A program made the translations under genes and the position numbers. From NCBI GenBank assembly GCA_013146195.2, contig CM028379.1:60399693-60463692 (forward strand): a DNA stretch of 64,000 nucleotides, in the 5' to 3' direction. A model generated the notes under the pieces. The model ran no database searches. It worked only from the letters and a program-made list of their open reading frames with translations, and was not told where the DNA came from. Positions 53,956-64,000 of the stretch are shown here, piece by piece (positions within the stretch are counted from its first letter, which is position 1; each line of letters starts with the position of its first letter). The DNA comes from Codonopsis lanceolata (taxonomy: Eukaryota > Streptophyta > Magnoliopsida > Asterales > Campanulaceae).

Positions 53956-56900
53956 GATCAATAGCTCGTCTGCTCGGCAATCCTCCTCGCAAGCTCGACA
54001 TCAGTCCTCACAACCTTGGCAGCCTTCCCCGTCCTCGGCATCTGCTCCTCGCCCACAAAGACCATATCTGGTTAAGTGTCAAGCATGCCGCCAACAGGGC
54101 CACTCGGTTGCTCGCTGCCCCAACTTTCAACTGGTTGGCACCACATTTTTCCCCGCTACTTCCAACTCGGTAAGTGGCTCCAAGTGGAAACCACAAGCTC
54201 ACCTCGCAACCACGGTAGACATGGGGACACTGAGCTAGCTGCTCAAGAGTGGTGCTTCTCACCATGTCACTAGCGACCTTGGAAACCTCTCGCTACACTC
54301 CACCTACAAGGGCATGGACGACATGGTCATTGGTGATGGTACTGGGTTAACTACCTCCAAAACTGGTTTTTCCTCTCTTCATACACCCTCACACACTTTC
54401 TCCCTACATAATGTGTTATTTGTTCTTGACATGAAAAAGAACCTTATATCTATATCTCAATTTTGCATTTCCAATAATACCTCCATTAAGTTCTTACCAA
54501 CTTCTTTTCATGTGAAGGACCTGCTGACAAGGAGAATACTGCTGACCAGACATTCTAAGGACGGTGTGTATGAATGGCCGACCACAGCTACCCACCTCGC
54601 CCCTCTGCTTGTGTTAGCTCCAAAGTCTCTCACCATGATTGGCATCATCGTCTTGGTCATCCGTCTACCCTGTCCAACGACAGATACTATCTAGCCTAGG
54701 TTTAGATTTAGACACTACTCGCAATCATCTTCTTCGTTTTAATGATTGTCTTTCTAGTAAAAGTCATAAACTTCATTTTCATCAAAATATTATTGTGTCT
54801 ACTCTCCCTCTACAAACTATTCATAATGATGTTTATACCTCTCCCCTTCCCTCCATTGATGGGTTCAAATATTATGTGATTTTTGTATATAATTTTACTC
54901 ATTTCATCTGGCTTTACCAGCTCAGACGCAAGTCTGAGGTCACCACTATCTTTCCCAAGTTTAAAGCCCTAGTCGAAAACTTTTTTAAAACAACTATTGT
55001 CACTATTTACTCGAACAATGGAGGTGAGTACATGGGGCTTGCCCGGGACTTTGGCTTGGCCACCTAGCTATCTGTTCATGGCATCTACCAGCACACCTCA
55101 CACCCCGGAACACAATGGGTTCTTCGAACGTCACCACCGTCATATTGTTGAAACTGGTCTCTCTCTCCTCTCTCGAGCATCTCTTCCGCTGCCCTTCTGG
55201 TCGTTTGCCTTCTAAACAGCGGCCTACCTCATTAATCGTCTTCCAACTCCCACTCTTGGTCACTAGTCTCCCTACCACAAACTCTTTGGCTCTCCGCCAA
55301 ACTTCGTGCCTTTGGCTGTCTTTGCTACCCCTGGCTCTGCCCTTATTCCACTCATAAACTTGTTGCTCGCTCTACCCCGTGTGTCTTCCTCGGCTACTCG
55401 CTCACTCAAATGGCCTATCTCTGTCATGATCCGATCACCGCTAGGCTGTTTATCTCCCGTCATGTCCGCTTTATCGAGTCCACCTTTCCCATGCCCATCC
55501 CAACTACTAGTATTGCTCGCGTAGAGACCTACACTAATGGCTCTGTGTTTCCTCCGCATAAACTGCTCCCGGATTCGTACACATCGTCGACTGCTCACTC
55601 CAGTGCCTCCCCTCCAGTGTCTCCTAGCACTAATCAGACTGTGGTTAATCTTAGCTCGCCTATACACCAGCCTCACCCACCCACTCCATTTCCTGCTACT
55701 GGTCTTGTGCCCATTGCTCAACCCTCCTCGGCAACCTGCCCCTTGCTTGAGGACAGCACCGAGTCTGCTGCTCAGCCCTCCTCGGCCTCTGATGCCGTCA
55801 CCGAGGATAGCACTGAACCACTACGACCTTAGCCCGTTGAATCTGTTCCTGTGCCTACTGGCTTTTCCATGGTCACTCGTTCCAAAAACAATATCTTCAA
55901 ATCAAAGATCAAATTAAGTCTCTCGACTCAACTAGCAGCGGACAGTGAACCAACATGTGTCACTCAGGCTCTAAAGGATGTCAAGTGGCGTCAGGCCATG
56001 TCTGAAGAACATGATGCCTAAGCTCGCAATGGTACTTGGGAACTGGTTCCCGCGGCAGATGCTCGTAATCTTTTGGCTATAAATGGATCTTTCGCATCAA
56101 ACAACACGCTGATGGAACCATTGATCGCTACAAAGCTCGCCTTGTGGCCAAGGGGTTTCACCAGCAACCAGGAGTTGATTATCATGAGACTTTCAACACG
56201 GTGGTCAAACCAACCACTGTTTGTATTGTTCTCTCCCTGTTTGTATGTCAAGGATGGGATCTTCGACAACTGGATGTCAACAATGCTTTTCTTCAAAGAA
56301 ATCTATCTGAGGAGGTATTTATGGCTCAACCTCCTAATTTCATTGATAGAGACAACCCTCAGCATGTATGTAGGCTTCACAAAGTGATCTATGGTCTCAA
56401 ACAAGCTCCCCGAGCATGGTATAATGTGCTACTACAGTTTCTCTTCGCCTCCGGCTTCAAAAAATTTGTGGCAGATAATTCGTTGTTCATACTTCATACA
56501 TGGGGCACCACCATTTATCTTCTTGTTTATGTGGATGACATCATCATCACTGGGAACCAGCCCGTTGCAGTTCAGACCTTCATCAACTTGCTCGCTGTTC
56601 GCTTCTCTCTCAAAGACCTCGGCGACCTCACTATTTTCTTGGTGTTGAAGTTATCAAGCGACCTAGTGGTCTCCTGCTCTCACAACGTGGGTATATAGCC
56701 GATCTCCTTTCTTGCACGGGCATGACAGATGCCCGCCCTAATGCTACTTCGCTCCCCACCACGCCAACATTGACACTTCAGTCGGGCACTGCTCTCACTG
56801 ATCCCATAGAGTTTCGTGCTATGGTCGAGAGTCTTCAGTATATGTCCCTTACTCGCCCTGATGTCGTATTTGCTGTCAACAAACTCTCTCAGTTCATGCA

Positions 56901-57440
56901 TAGGCCAACTACCGTGCATCGGAATGCACAAATGGGTTCTTCATCTCTGGTTCTATTAATTTGGGTATTCTCCTTCATCGCCAGCCTCCTCCAGCCTCCA
57001 TGCATTCACCGATGTTGATCAACTGGGCGGGCAACAAAGATGACTACACATCCACCAGTGCCTACATTATCTATCTTGGCCACAACTCGGTCTCTTGGAG
57101 CTTCAAGAAACAACGCATTGTTGCTCGCTTGACCAAGCCGAATGTCAAGGGTATCGCTCATCCTATCAAGTTCGGTGGATTGTGTCTCTCCTTGGCGAAC
57201 TCGACATCACCTCATCGACTCAACCAGTTATTTATTGTGACAACGTGGGCGCCACTAGTCTCTGCTTGAACCCTGTCTTCCATACTCGCATGAAACATGT
57301 GGCTCTAGGATTTCACTTCATCCGGCAACAGGTGTAGGATGGGCTTATGCGAGTGTGTCATGTTTCCTGGCTGATCGCCATGTTGGCCTGCCTCATCGCC
57401 GTTTCTTCTTGCTTCACAAGATTGGTCTCTCCTCTTGAAC
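53956..57440 (+). pseudogene. Copia gag-pol, decayed
   Basis: Gag end: CQACRQQGHSVARC (54077-54118) is a CX2CX4HX4C zinc knuckle. Protease: KSGASHHVTSD near 54248, where the catalytic Asp of DSGA is Lys. Integrase: IHNDVYTSPLPSIDGFKYYV and YSNNGGEYMG (54820-55040), the second catalytic Asp being Asn, then HTPEHNGFFERHHRHIVE with the Glu kept. Reverse transcriptase (56144-56698): RQLDVNNAFLQ, KQAPRAWY, LLVYVDDIIITG intact. RNase H (56722-57400): SLQYMSLTRPDVVFAVNKLS and a degraded C-terminus. Several stops and shifts. Non-functional. Confidence 0.75.
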
Positions 57441-57446
57441 GTCCAT

Positions 57447-57458
57447 CTTGTGGGGGCA
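57447..57458 (+). promoter_or_regulatory. Polypurine tract of the copia element
   Basis: CTTGTGGGGGCA just before the LTR-like start TATTAGAGAATAATATA. The LTR TG start has become TA. Confidence 0.6.
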
Positions 57459-57720
57459 TATTAGAGAATAATATATTTATTTATTATTCTTGTTTATTTG
57501 TAATTATTAGTTAGTAGTAATTACCTTGTATAGTTCTTTCCTTATTATGTTTCCTTCCTTGTATAGGTTTCTTGTACCCTACTCCAAGTGTAACCTTAAT
57601 TGTAATTCTCTCTATAAATAGGTGATTTAATCAATTGAAATCTAACTTTATTCTAAAGAAATCATACATAAAGAAATCTAACTTTATTCTATACCATTAT
57701 TCTTGAGACACAAACTAAAT
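57459..57720 (+). repeat. Short 3' LTR and trailing direct repeats
   Basis: Contains a TATA-like CTCTATAAATAGGTG (57610-57624) and then several copies of AAAGAAATCTAACTTTATTC (57630-57780). The right border is not clear because the repeats run on past it. LTR of about 200-260 bp. Confidence 0.45.
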
Positions 57721-58734
57721 TTTATTAGTTAAAGAAATCTAAATTTATTACATAAAGAAATCCTAACTTTATTCTAATTTGAGACATAAATTTAACATTA
57801 ACCAATACCAAAAGAGTAAATATGAACAGACAGAAACCATGATTTTTTTTTCTAAGTAATTCTAGTGTTAGCTAATTTTGGGTCCCTCGGTTTGCATTCT
57901 TCATGGCAATCAGATCCTTCAGGCTTAAACTGTCCACCATTTATGAAGAAGGCAATGCCCTGGTTGAGTGTTCATTCTCCAATTTACATTTAATTTTATC
58001 TTTAGACTTTAATTTGGGTCGAAGTTATATGTATTACCAGGGGATTTACTCATCTCTATGTAAGAAAGTTGAATGTATCTATCAATGTGTTAAACAAAAT
58101 AAAAATTCTCCCTCTAAAATATTCTAGTATGTGCATGATTTGAGGGAGTGAATGCATATGAAATGATACTCTTAGTTTTGTTCATAAGGGATTTGATTGT
58201 CTTTCTTCTAGATGTTTAATGCTTAGAAACGGGATTGTTAGATGGTTCATGGTCGTATGGAACGTATGGAACAATCTGATACATATACCAAATGAGCATT
58301 GAGATGGATCTTGTGCTCCTCTGTTTTTTGATCTTCAGGGTTTTTTTTTTGGTTTGTTTACGGGTTAAGATGAAAGGAGAGAGAGCCTTTGATCAACTTA
58401 CCATTTTGCCCTCTAAAAAGGCACATGGACCGATAAGGGCAATTAACGGAGGGACCACTGGCAGTGGCAGACAACAAAAGTCTATTTTAAACCTAACTTT
58501 TTACTTTTTTATAACAGGACTAATGTTAGAAAGTCGATAAATATAGGGACCAATGGTGACATTAACCCAAATAAAAATAACCATAATGTAAGGGCCACAC
58601 ATAAAAAGAGTCCATAGGCACAATTATCTTTCACAGTTGCATTCGCAGCCAAATATATCCAAATCAATTGATTGTTCAAATTTTTCCTCTGCCCCAATTA
58701 AAGAGAGAGAAAGAGAAAGAGTTGGTTCTTTAAA
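57721..58734 (+). other. Upstream region of the AHL gene
   Basis: No confident gene. A frame at 57903-58127 has a faint RNase-H-like phrase but nothing around it. Near the gene, AAATATATCC (58650-58659) could be a TATA motif, and a GA-rich leader AAAGAGAGAGAAAGAGAAAG (58700-58720) sits just before the ATG. Confidence 0.4.
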
Positions 58735-61700
58735 ATGGCTGTTTTCAGTTCCAGAATGTTAACAAAATTCCCAAGTGCTCTGGTCCAGACTTGTATAAAC
58801 AACCAAAATTTCAAAATCAACTCCAGCAATACCCATTTAAGCAGCTTCTTCTTATTCTTCCATAGAAGACTGAATCATTGCAACCAACAAAGCTCAATTC
58901 GACCAATCTTTTCTCTCAACCAAACCCATTTTTGTCCAGAAATGGAGGATGAAATCAAGTGGGGCCCTGCTATATATTCTGAGGAGATAGACAGAAGCTA
59001 CTCCAAAGAATTGCAAGTCGCAGTTAAAGCAGTACACATGGCATGTTTGCTTTGTCAGAAAGTTCAAGAAAATTTGATTTTTAAAAGCAATGACCAAGTC
59101 CAATCCAAGGATGACAATTCTCCCGTTACAATTGCTGGTAATACTGACTTCCCATTTCTTATTTTCAGTTACTTTTCTTGAATTGGGTCCATCTCATTTC
59201 AGTTACTAATCTGGATTCGGGTTTAATTTGTTTGCTGAGATTGATATTGAATTTTATGGGGGTCGTCTTGAATGTTTTAATGTTAATGGGAATTAAAGAA
59301 TTCTTCCTAACTGTATGAAGTGAAGACTGAAGAGTAAAAAGCAGGAGTTTTACTGTTCTATTGGACTCAAGCAGAAATTCCTATTATTTATTATTCCCTT
59401 TCCTCCATCCCAAAAATAATCAATCTTACTTTTTTTTGGTCAACTTGATTCAACTTTGTCTAAAATTTAAATAAAACTTAGTTATCCTTACGAAATTCTG
59501 AAAATTGTCAATGATAGTACTTTTAATGTCGCATCAAAGATTGAATTTTCACTACCCAAGATTAATATATACTACTACACTACATGTTTATTTAATAGTA
59601 GTAGTAGTGTATTTAATTTCTGAAAATGGTTTGTGAAAATATGTGTACCATTGATTCAAGCTAAGTTTCCTTACGTCTCGTACCATCTAGGTTTCCCCTT
59701 TTGACTTCCTTTGTGTAGGGTGCTATTTTTGTAATGCCCAGTAGCATGTTGCTATTTGGTTGCCTGCTCCCGCCCTTGTTGGTTCGCAGAAGGGAAAATT
59801 GGCAAAACATGCGTGATCTGGTGCAAGTCGATGCTGATCAGTAAAGGAGAGACTGTTTAGTTATTCACTAGCAGCAAGGATTATACGTTAAACGGTGCAA
59901 AAAAGTTGTATTTTTTGTGTCTGTAAACTAGTAATCCTGAAATAATATCTCACATGGATATAGGAAGGAGTTCTTGCCTCTATTGCCTTCTAAGATTGCG
60001 TTAGCTGGATGAATTTGGCTTTGATGGGAAACTATAGCTAATTGAGAAACATTGTTGACTCGTGTTCACTGTCAAGTCTGCTTGCTGATTGAGTCCTAAG
60101 TTGAGACCACAAATGAATGCTAAGATAGAAGAGGTGAAATAGGTGCATTGACTTTCTTGTAAGAAGTGCAAACAGACTGTCTGAGGCAACTACCTAAACT
60201 TGAGTTACAAGTTCTTACATTCCAGCTAACAGCTTCAGTAGCATTCAAAATCAAACTTTTTTCTCTCTTCTTTTAGCATTTTTGACAACTTGGTCTTGGA
60301 CACTTGAGATCCCACTTACTGAAAAATGTGGTATCCGTAGTTTTTAACATCACCGCAGATCAATTTAACGATCTTAAGCCATTTCATACCTACTAAGTCA
60401 CCTAGAATTTCATGACGTTTGACTTTATAACTACCAATTCCCTTTTCTCATATAGCTTACTCATTGCATTCTTATTGCATAAAGTTTAGCGATTGTCAAC
60501 TAGATAAGTTGTACCTCTATTGTGCAACTGTTGCGCAAGAGTTATGCAGCCAGCTTATTGTCTCTGCTATAACAGTTCATGCTTTTGATGGAGAAAACTT
60601 TGCTTGTTGAAAACTCATTTGTGATTGTTTTATAAACAATAGTCGACCACTAGTATGAGACAAACTGTGATTTGAGGTTAGATTGTTTCTATAAACATCG
60701 CTAAATATAATATCTTTAGGTTAAAGAAAATCTCTCCCAAGTTGATAGCACTTGTGTCAAATGGAAGTCCTTTGGCTTTCTGTAATCTTAATCGTGCTCA
60801 GCATCCCTAAGCTGTTGAACTGAACAGATTGGAGTGTCCAAGCAACTGTCAGCTGGGTACTCTCTGAGGCTTTTGGGAGTCAGAATATTTCCGTTGTTGC
60901 TGAAGAAGATGTTCAAGCACTCTCCAAGGCTGATTCAACTGACTTACTAGATGTCGTGGTCAAAACAGTGAATGGATCTCTAACTGAAGCACCCGTTTCG
61001 TTTGGTCTTAAAGCTCCAATAAAGACTCTTGGAACTAGAGAGGTTCTTGATGCCATTAGCCAGTGCAACTCAACTGGAGGCCCCACAGGTAGATTTTGGG
61101 TGCTGGATCCTGTTGATGGCACATTAGGCTTGACGTGGGGACCAATACGCAATAGCTCTAGCATTAATAGAAGATGGAGAAGTTGTGCTTGGAGTTCTTG
61201 GGTGCCCCAATTACCCAATGAAGAAGGAGTCGCTAAGTTATCAAAATGGATACCAAACTATTATTGCCAAGTTGACTCGAACAACATCTGAATCTTGGGA
61301 CAGAGGTTGTGTGTTTTATGCAAGCAAAGGAAATAGAAAAGCTTGGATGCAACCATTAATACACGGAGAAAAGAAGTTTCTGTGGCCAAATTCTGAAAGA
61401 CTAATCCAAGTGTCTGTCATTGATAACCCTGCCTTGGCAACATTTTGTGAACCAGTCGAGAAGGCTAATTCAAGCCATTCCTTCACCCAAGGACTAGCTC
61501 ACAGTGTTGGGCTAAGAAACCAACCACTACGCTTATACAGCATGGTTAAGTATGCAGCCATAGCTCGTGGAGATGCAGAGGTGTTCATGAAGTTTGCACG
61601 AGCAGGCTATAAGGAAAAGATATGGGATCATGCAGCTGGTGTTGTAATCATTCAAGAAGCCGGTGGGGTGGTAACTGATGCAGGAGGACATCCACTGGAC

Positions 61701-61820
61701 TTCTCGAGAGGTATATACTTGCAAGGACTGGATCGAGGTATAATAGCTTGTTCTGGAGCCAAACTACACGAGAAAATCATAGGAGCTGTTGATGCTAGCT
61801 GGAACTCTTCTTGCCTATGA
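58735..61820 (+). CDS. AHL: HAL2-like 3'(2'),5'-bisphosphate nucleotidase (PAP phosphatase), frameshifted
   Basis: Two exons: 58735-59137 and 60828-61820, with a GT-AG intron of 1,690 bp in phase 1. The family hydrolyses 3'-phosphoadenosine 5'-phosphate (PAP) to AMP, a by-product of sulfation and a stress signal. About 465 codons, with an N-terminal Ser/Asn/Arg-rich extension of about 70 residues that looks like an organelle transit peptide. An internal Met begins MEDEIKW. Motifs: SPVT/DW across the splice, VAEED (160-162), DPVDGT (228-233) and, near the end, WDHAAG, the metal-binding sites of lithium-sensitive phosphatases. At 61130-61133 the frame shifts (two bases too few between GG of GTLG and CGT of the RGDQYA motif), after which the frame is intact to TGA. 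Either a sequencing error or a recent null allele. The highly conserved C-terminus makes the identity secure. Confidence 0.85.
59138..60827 (+). other. Intron 1 of the AHL gene
   Basis: Donor GCTG|GTAATA and acceptor AACAG|ATTGG join codons to give the conserved Ala-Asp-Trp. AT-rich. A decayed Stowaway-like end (CCTCCATCCCAAAAATAATC near 59402) lies inside. No coding sequence. Confidence 0.75.
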
Positions 61821-62540
61821 TTTTCAGTGTATGGTGGCACGAAAAAAGTCTGGGTGATCTGATACTACCTTGGTAGTGTAAAGTAGCTATAAAGAGTGTA
61901 ATTTCACACAGTAGCTAATGGCTATTGTTGCTGGAATGTTTTATGTACTTGTTGTATAGAGATCAGTTGCTACAAGGTTGTCAGGCTACCTAGTACCTAC
62001 TGTAAAGCATCGATTTGTGCGATAACGCCAATGAAAAACTGAATGGCGATTTTACGTCTCTTACTGCTCATTGTAAAAAATAAATAAAAAAGATTATATC
62101 ATAAATTTTTGAAACTTTATTCATGTTTGTTAGATTGGATGTTTGTTTAAACCAACTTTCGGACTATCAAACAACACTCTTTCGCGACACTATGGCCTAT
62201 TTCGGATAGTACCAAAGATTCAAGAGTGTGGGCCTACATAATGGTTCGGCCGGAACCGGGAGGTAACAACAGATGGGCCTAAATGATTTGGACCGATTTT
62301 GTCATAAAAAGGCTATGGTCTAGCCGTTTTATTGACTTGTCCAAAGTAGTCCAACTCCACTTTTAGGGCTTCATTTGTTATGAGCCCAAAGTTAATCCAC
62401 TAATTTACTATTGGGAAAATTGCAGGTCGATCCCCTTTCCTAAGTTTTTTATCCGACCCAGTCCACCAATGCTTTTTTCAATTGGAAAAAAGACACTTAT
62501 GGGGGCTAAAAGACAACTTTGTCATTAATGAACCCGACAC
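61821..62540 (+). other. 3' flank of the AHL gene, then spacer
   Basis: Likely 3' UTR follows the stop. An AATAAATAAAAAAG run at about 62078-62091 could serve as a poly(A) signal. Beyond it is AT-rich spacer with no gene. Confidence 0.4.
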
Positions 62541-62980
62541 GCGCTAAGAATTAATTTGTGCATTGCGATGCACCAATTTGTCCATTACGATGCATCAATT
62601 TGTGCATATTTATGGAAATAAAATCAATTTATGTATCGTAATTTACCAATCTATGTATCGTGATGCATTAATTTGTGCATATTGACGGAAATCAATCAAT
62701 TTATATTTAATCTGATTGAGTTCTATCTTAATTACAATATCAAGTAAAATAAAGAAACTTTGACTATATATTTACAGAATCAATCAATCAATCTAAATAG
62801 ATCAATCAATCTAGATTCAATCTATTTGATTCCTACCTTAATTATAATATCAAGAAAATAAAGAAACTTTAATTATATATTTAAAAATCAACCAATCAAT
62901 CTATATTAAATCTATTTAATTCATACCTTAATTACAATATTAATGAAAATAAGGACACTTTGACTACAAATATAATTACT
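62541..62980. repeat. Degenerate tandem repeats (about 22-35 bp, then about 90-110 bp)
   Basis: 62550-62700 repeats CAATTTGTGCATTGCGATGC-like units four or five times. 62709-62980 has three longer units, each with TACCTTAATTACAATATCAA, AAATAAAGAAACTTTGACTA and an AATCAATCAATCTA block. Non-coding. Confidence 0.6.
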
Positions 62981-63540
62981 CATTTCCAAATGTGTGAGTG
63001 CCCCGTTTTTAACCGGATCCGCGCCACTGAAAGGCGGGGTGGTTTCGAAATTTTAAAGTGCGTGGAATACGCCCAACCTCAATTGTGGACTCGAAAAATG
63101 TGTTACAGAGTCGACATCTTTATTTTTATGAGAAACAAAGAAAAACTCAAACATATCAGATTATATGAGTTCGAGGGCTAAGTTATGAGTTAGGAAGGGG
63201 TTAGGCACCCAACTCGCCCTTTCGATCTCACAATGGGTTTATCAATATGCTTGTTTTATTTTGTACGCTTTAGCTCCAAAAAATACATTTATATGCGACA
63301 GAGAGGAATAGAGAGAAATTAATTCACTTTTATTAAAGAACAGAAAGTAAAATTACAACTGGAATAATACAACTTAAAGAATAATTACAACATTTTTATA
63401 AGCTATTTTAAGGATAAAACATCTATACTTAATAAAGAACTTTATTTACATTACATGTATAAGCAGGAAAGAAATTTATTAAATAACAAGAAACATAACT
63501 ATTTCTTCTTTTTAAGTGAATGCATGAAAAAAAAAAACTA
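62981..63540. other. Spacer with retroelement-like phrases, no gene
   Basis: Contains GTGCGTGGAATACGCCCAAC and GAAGGGGTTAGGCACCCAAC, phrases of a type I associate with plant repeat sequences, but no boundary, LTR or domain could be assigned. The open frame at 62960-63181 shows nothing recognisable. Confidence 0.3.
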
Positions 63541-63778
63541 AATAAATTGTCAGAAATTATAACTACTTTACATTAAAGTAAAGACGGAAGAAGAAACTAA
63601 TTTAAACAAAAGGAAATGTAGTCATTATTACATTTAAAGTAAGAACGGAAAAGAAACTAATTTAAACAAAAAGAAAATATAATTACTTTTATTTTAAAGT
63701 AAAGACATAAAGGAACTAATTTATAAGTAAAAGAAAATATAACTATTTATACATTGAAGTAAAGACAGAAAATAAAAT
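63541..63778. repeat. Tandem repeat, about 60-bp period, four units
   Basis: Units share AAATATAACTAYTTWTACATT, AAAGTAAAGACGGAARARGA and AACTAATTTAAACAAAAG. It ends directly at the A/T-rich tail of the SINE copy. Confidence 0.6.
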
Positions 63779-64000
63779 TTTTTTTAAAGATTGAAGGGGA
63801 CATAGACCGTACTCCAACCCTTAATTTTTTATTATTTTAATGCCTTGAAAGACTACAATTATATATATGATGCATTTGGTGTGACTCGAACAAATGGTAC
63901 CTCTGGTGAGGCTTTGAACACTCAACCTTTCCGTTAAGATAAGTGAGTAGTAAAATGGGACCTTTGGGTAAGGCTTGAACAACAACAATGCCTCTGAAGA
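63779..64000 (-). mobile_element. tRNA-derived SINE, copy 2 (cut by window edge)
   Basis: Same orientation and family as 39711-40174. The tail side (T-run, then AAAGATTGAAGGGGACATAG and CCAACCCTTAATTTTT) is followed by the module with GCTTTGAACACTCAACC and the GACCTTTGGGTAAGG block. Compared with copy 1 it lacks one module of about 59 bp. The tRNA-like head lies beyond the window. Confidence 0.75.

Larger units (their letters stand above)
53956..57720 (+). mobile_element. 5'-truncated Ty1/copia element
   Basis: Plus-strand order: gag end with zinc knuckle, protease, integrase, reverse transcriptase, RNase H, PPT (57447-57458) and a short 3' LTR. The 5' LTR and most of gag are absent. Distinct from the two Sirevirus-like elements: no envelope-like gene, GC-richer coding and a short LTR. 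Confidence 0.7.

Noticed and set aside
53883..54273. Overlapping open frames in the copia gag end
   Set aside because: Only the frame with the zinc knuckle makes sense; the others are shadows.
57903..58127. Possible RNase-H-like fragment (STIYEEGNALVECSF)
   Set aside because: One short phrase resembles REGNxxAD of LINE RNase H, but the acidic residue is missing and nothing around supports a LINE copy.

Overview
This window looks like repeat-rich nuclear DNA of a flowering plant, probably a eudicot. The evidence is the mix of Ty1/copia, Ty3/gypsy (Athila-like), LINE, SINE, hAT and Harbinger/Stowaway-type elements, AT-rich spacers, and one intron-containing gene for a plant HAL2-like phosphatase with a transit-peptide-like N-terminus. 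I cannot name the species. Only one host gene is convincing in 64 kb, so this is a transposon nest of a medium or large genome. A run of 100 N (37160-37259) marks a scaffold gap.

Layout. 1-2.3 kb: degenerate gypsy-type gag on the minus strand, plus an LTR-like stretch. 2.3-11.8 kb: no gene, but many small DNA transposons. These include a hAT element (5789-6698, 8-bp target duplication) with two other MITEs nested back to back inside it, and four copies of a short terminal-repeat family. 11.8-25.8 kb: a Sirevirus-like copia derivative on the plus strand (5' LTR 11796-13823, 3' LTR from 24722). It has no visible gag-pol but keeps an envelope-like reading frame. It carries a gypsy solo LTR (15700-17730) and a solo LTR of a second copia family (21875-23154) that splits the envelope-like frame. 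25.8-37.2 kb: an inverted element of that second family has landed in the first element's 3' LTR. Its 3' LTR (25802-30016) holds a 5'-truncated LINE, its envelope-like gene is split by a hAT MITE, and its pol is decayed.

37.3-53.3 kb: two Athila-like gypsy elements on the minus strand, one inserted in the reverse transcriptase of the other (junction near 45213). A tRNA-derived SINE sits inside the first (39711-40174). A related LTR in the opposite orientation (49753-53344) forms a palindrome with the second element and carries another LINE. 53.3-57.7 kb: an LTR fragment and a 5'-truncated copia element. 58.7-61.8 kb: the AHL (HAL2-like) gene, two exons, with a frameshift next to its metal-binding motif. 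61.9-64 kb: tandem AT-rich repeats and the edge of a second copy of the SINE.

The elements do not form a pathway; what can be read is the order of insertions. The host gene is predicted to act in removal of 3'-phosphoadenosine 5'-phosphate (PAP). I found no convincing new functional system. The most unusual items are the SINE with tandem tRNA-like modules and the multi-layer retroelement nest with readable target duplications.
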